Source: Acuticoccus sediminis (GTDB lineage: Bacteria > Pseudomonadota > Alphaproteobacteria > Rhizobiales > Amorphaceae). Taken from it: 64,000 bases of DNA. The stretch is taken from positions 558,001-622,000 of the forward strand of contig NZ_QHHQ01000003.1 of the NCBI RefSeq assembly GCF_003258595.1, written 5' to 3'. The position numbers were made by a program, and so were the translations under genes. The first letter of the stretch is position 1, and each line of letters begins with the position of its first letter. A model generated the notes under the pieces. It saw only the letters and a list, made by a program, of their open reading frames with translations. It was not told where the DNA came from and did not search any database. Below are positions 63,492 to 64,000 of the stretch, one piece after another.

Positions 63492-64000
63492 ATGCACAAG
63501 GTTTACGTCTTCGACGCCTACGGCACGCTGTTCGACGTCCATGCCGCCGTGCGCAAATACAAGGACGACGTGGGACCGGACGCCGATCAGCTCTCCGCCG
63601 TCTGGCGCCAGAAGCAGCTCGAATATTCCTGGGTGCGCAGCCTCGCCGGCCGCTACCGGGACTTCTGGGCGCTGACCGAGGACGCGCTCGACACCGCCTT
63701 TCGCGTCGTCCCCACCGCCCCGCGCGGGATGCGGGAGCGCCTCCTCGACGCCTACCGCGAGCTCGACGCCTACCCGGAGGTGATCGACGTCCTCACCCAG
63801 CTTCGCGACGCGGGGGCGCAGGTCGCGATCCTCTCCAACGGCAACCAGGCGATGCTTGAGCTGGCGGTGAAGGCCGCGCGGATCGGCGGCCTCCTCGACG
63901 ATATCCTCTCGGTCGATTCGCTGAAGACCTACAAGCCGCTGCCGGCGGTCTACGAACTCGTTACCACGCGCTTCCGCGTCTTCCCGGAGGCGGTGTCGTT
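63492..64000 (+). CDS. Haloacid dehalogenase type II, partial at right edge
   Basis: The first 169 residues are visible. HAD-superfamily hydrolase, L-2-haloacid dehalogenase type: nucleophile Asp8 in VFDAYGTLFD, cap-domain helix WRQKQLEYSWVRSL, motif II Ser in AILSNGNQ and the motif III lysine in SLKTYKP. This set is characteristic of (S)-2-haloacid dehalogenases, which hydrolyse 2-haloalkanoates to hydroxy acids. ATG 63492 has GGAGGA six bases upstream. The C-terminus lies outside the window. Confidence 0.9.
   Translation, partial: MHKVYVFDAYGTLFDVHAAVRKYKDDVGPDADQLSAVWRQKQLEYSWVRSLAGRYRDFWALTEDALDTAFRVVPTAPRGMRERLLDAYRELDAYPEVIDVLTQLRDAGAQVAILSNGNQAMLELAVKAARIGGLLDDILSVDSLKTYKPLPAVYELVTTRFRVFPEAVS

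Overview
The window is GC-rich chromosomal DNA of an alphaproteobacterium, most likely a member of the Hyphomicrobiales (Rhizobiales). The pointers are a MucR regulator, a DUF6456 gene overlapping a DnaA-domain-IV-like gene beside sufE, a single-ATPase xylose ABC importer with a ROK regulator, and a seven-gene Mrp antiporter operon. The genus cannot be fixed from sequence alone. I saw no rRNA, tRNA, CRISPR array, prophage or insertion sequence.

Region 1 (1-26013, minus strand) is one uninterrupted reading frame of at least 8,671 codons that runs off the left edge. It opens with a basic N-terminus and a LEPR-XLL motif (LEPRYLLS). It then becomes a huge, acidic, almost cysteine-free beta-repeat protein, presumably a secreted or surface giant adhesin or biofilm protein. 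Several repeat systems are nested inside it. There is a super-repeat of about 2.8 kb with Q/N/S-rich linkers (18-24 kb). A module with the core IGGL-x-NG-x-YF occurs eight times. There are two-phase repeats of about 61 residues (10-15 kb) and alternating AYVGE / EAFIG repeats (7-10 kb). The very long open frames on the plus strand across this region are antisense shadows.

Region 2 (26014-29457) is an AT-richer divergent promoter region followed by a secreted-type multidomain GH5 cellulase (CBM2, Calx-beta, GH5, Calx-beta, CBM2, CBM2). Its acid/base glutamate is preceded by Gly instead of the near-invariant Asn. The head-to-head pairing with the giant gene hints at a shared role with cellulose or an exopolysaccharide matrix (inference).

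Region 3 (29463-36577) is a D-xylose locus: xylF-xylH-xylG-xylA on the minus strand, a divergent ROK regulator, and a TCGCA-rich palindromic operator between them. No xylulokinase gene is in view. A GntR/FadR-type regulator follows.

Region 4 (36600-45325) holds a TetR repressor divergent from an RND efflux operon (two adaptor proteins, one pump, and a translationally linked SDR oxidoreductase). A perfect inverted repeat overlaps the putative -35 of the operon. A thiamine-diphosphate enzyme converges on the SDR gene, and both end in one shared CTAG.

Region 5 (45606-51012) holds a repeat-bearing glycosyltransferase-like protein, sufE, the DUF6456/DnaA-like pair, a small unknown gene, a strong terminator and mucR.

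Region 6 (51258-57372) is mrpABCDEFG, a multisubunit Na+/H+ antiporter operon with an Ala-rich insertion in MrpC. It is divergent from msrB-ptrB (57490-60011).

Region 7 (60064-64000) holds two small paralogous secreted cysteine proteins, sodB, a zinc-ribbon TM2 protein, a branched-chain aminotransferase and a partial haloacid-dehalogenase-type hydrolase running off the right edge.
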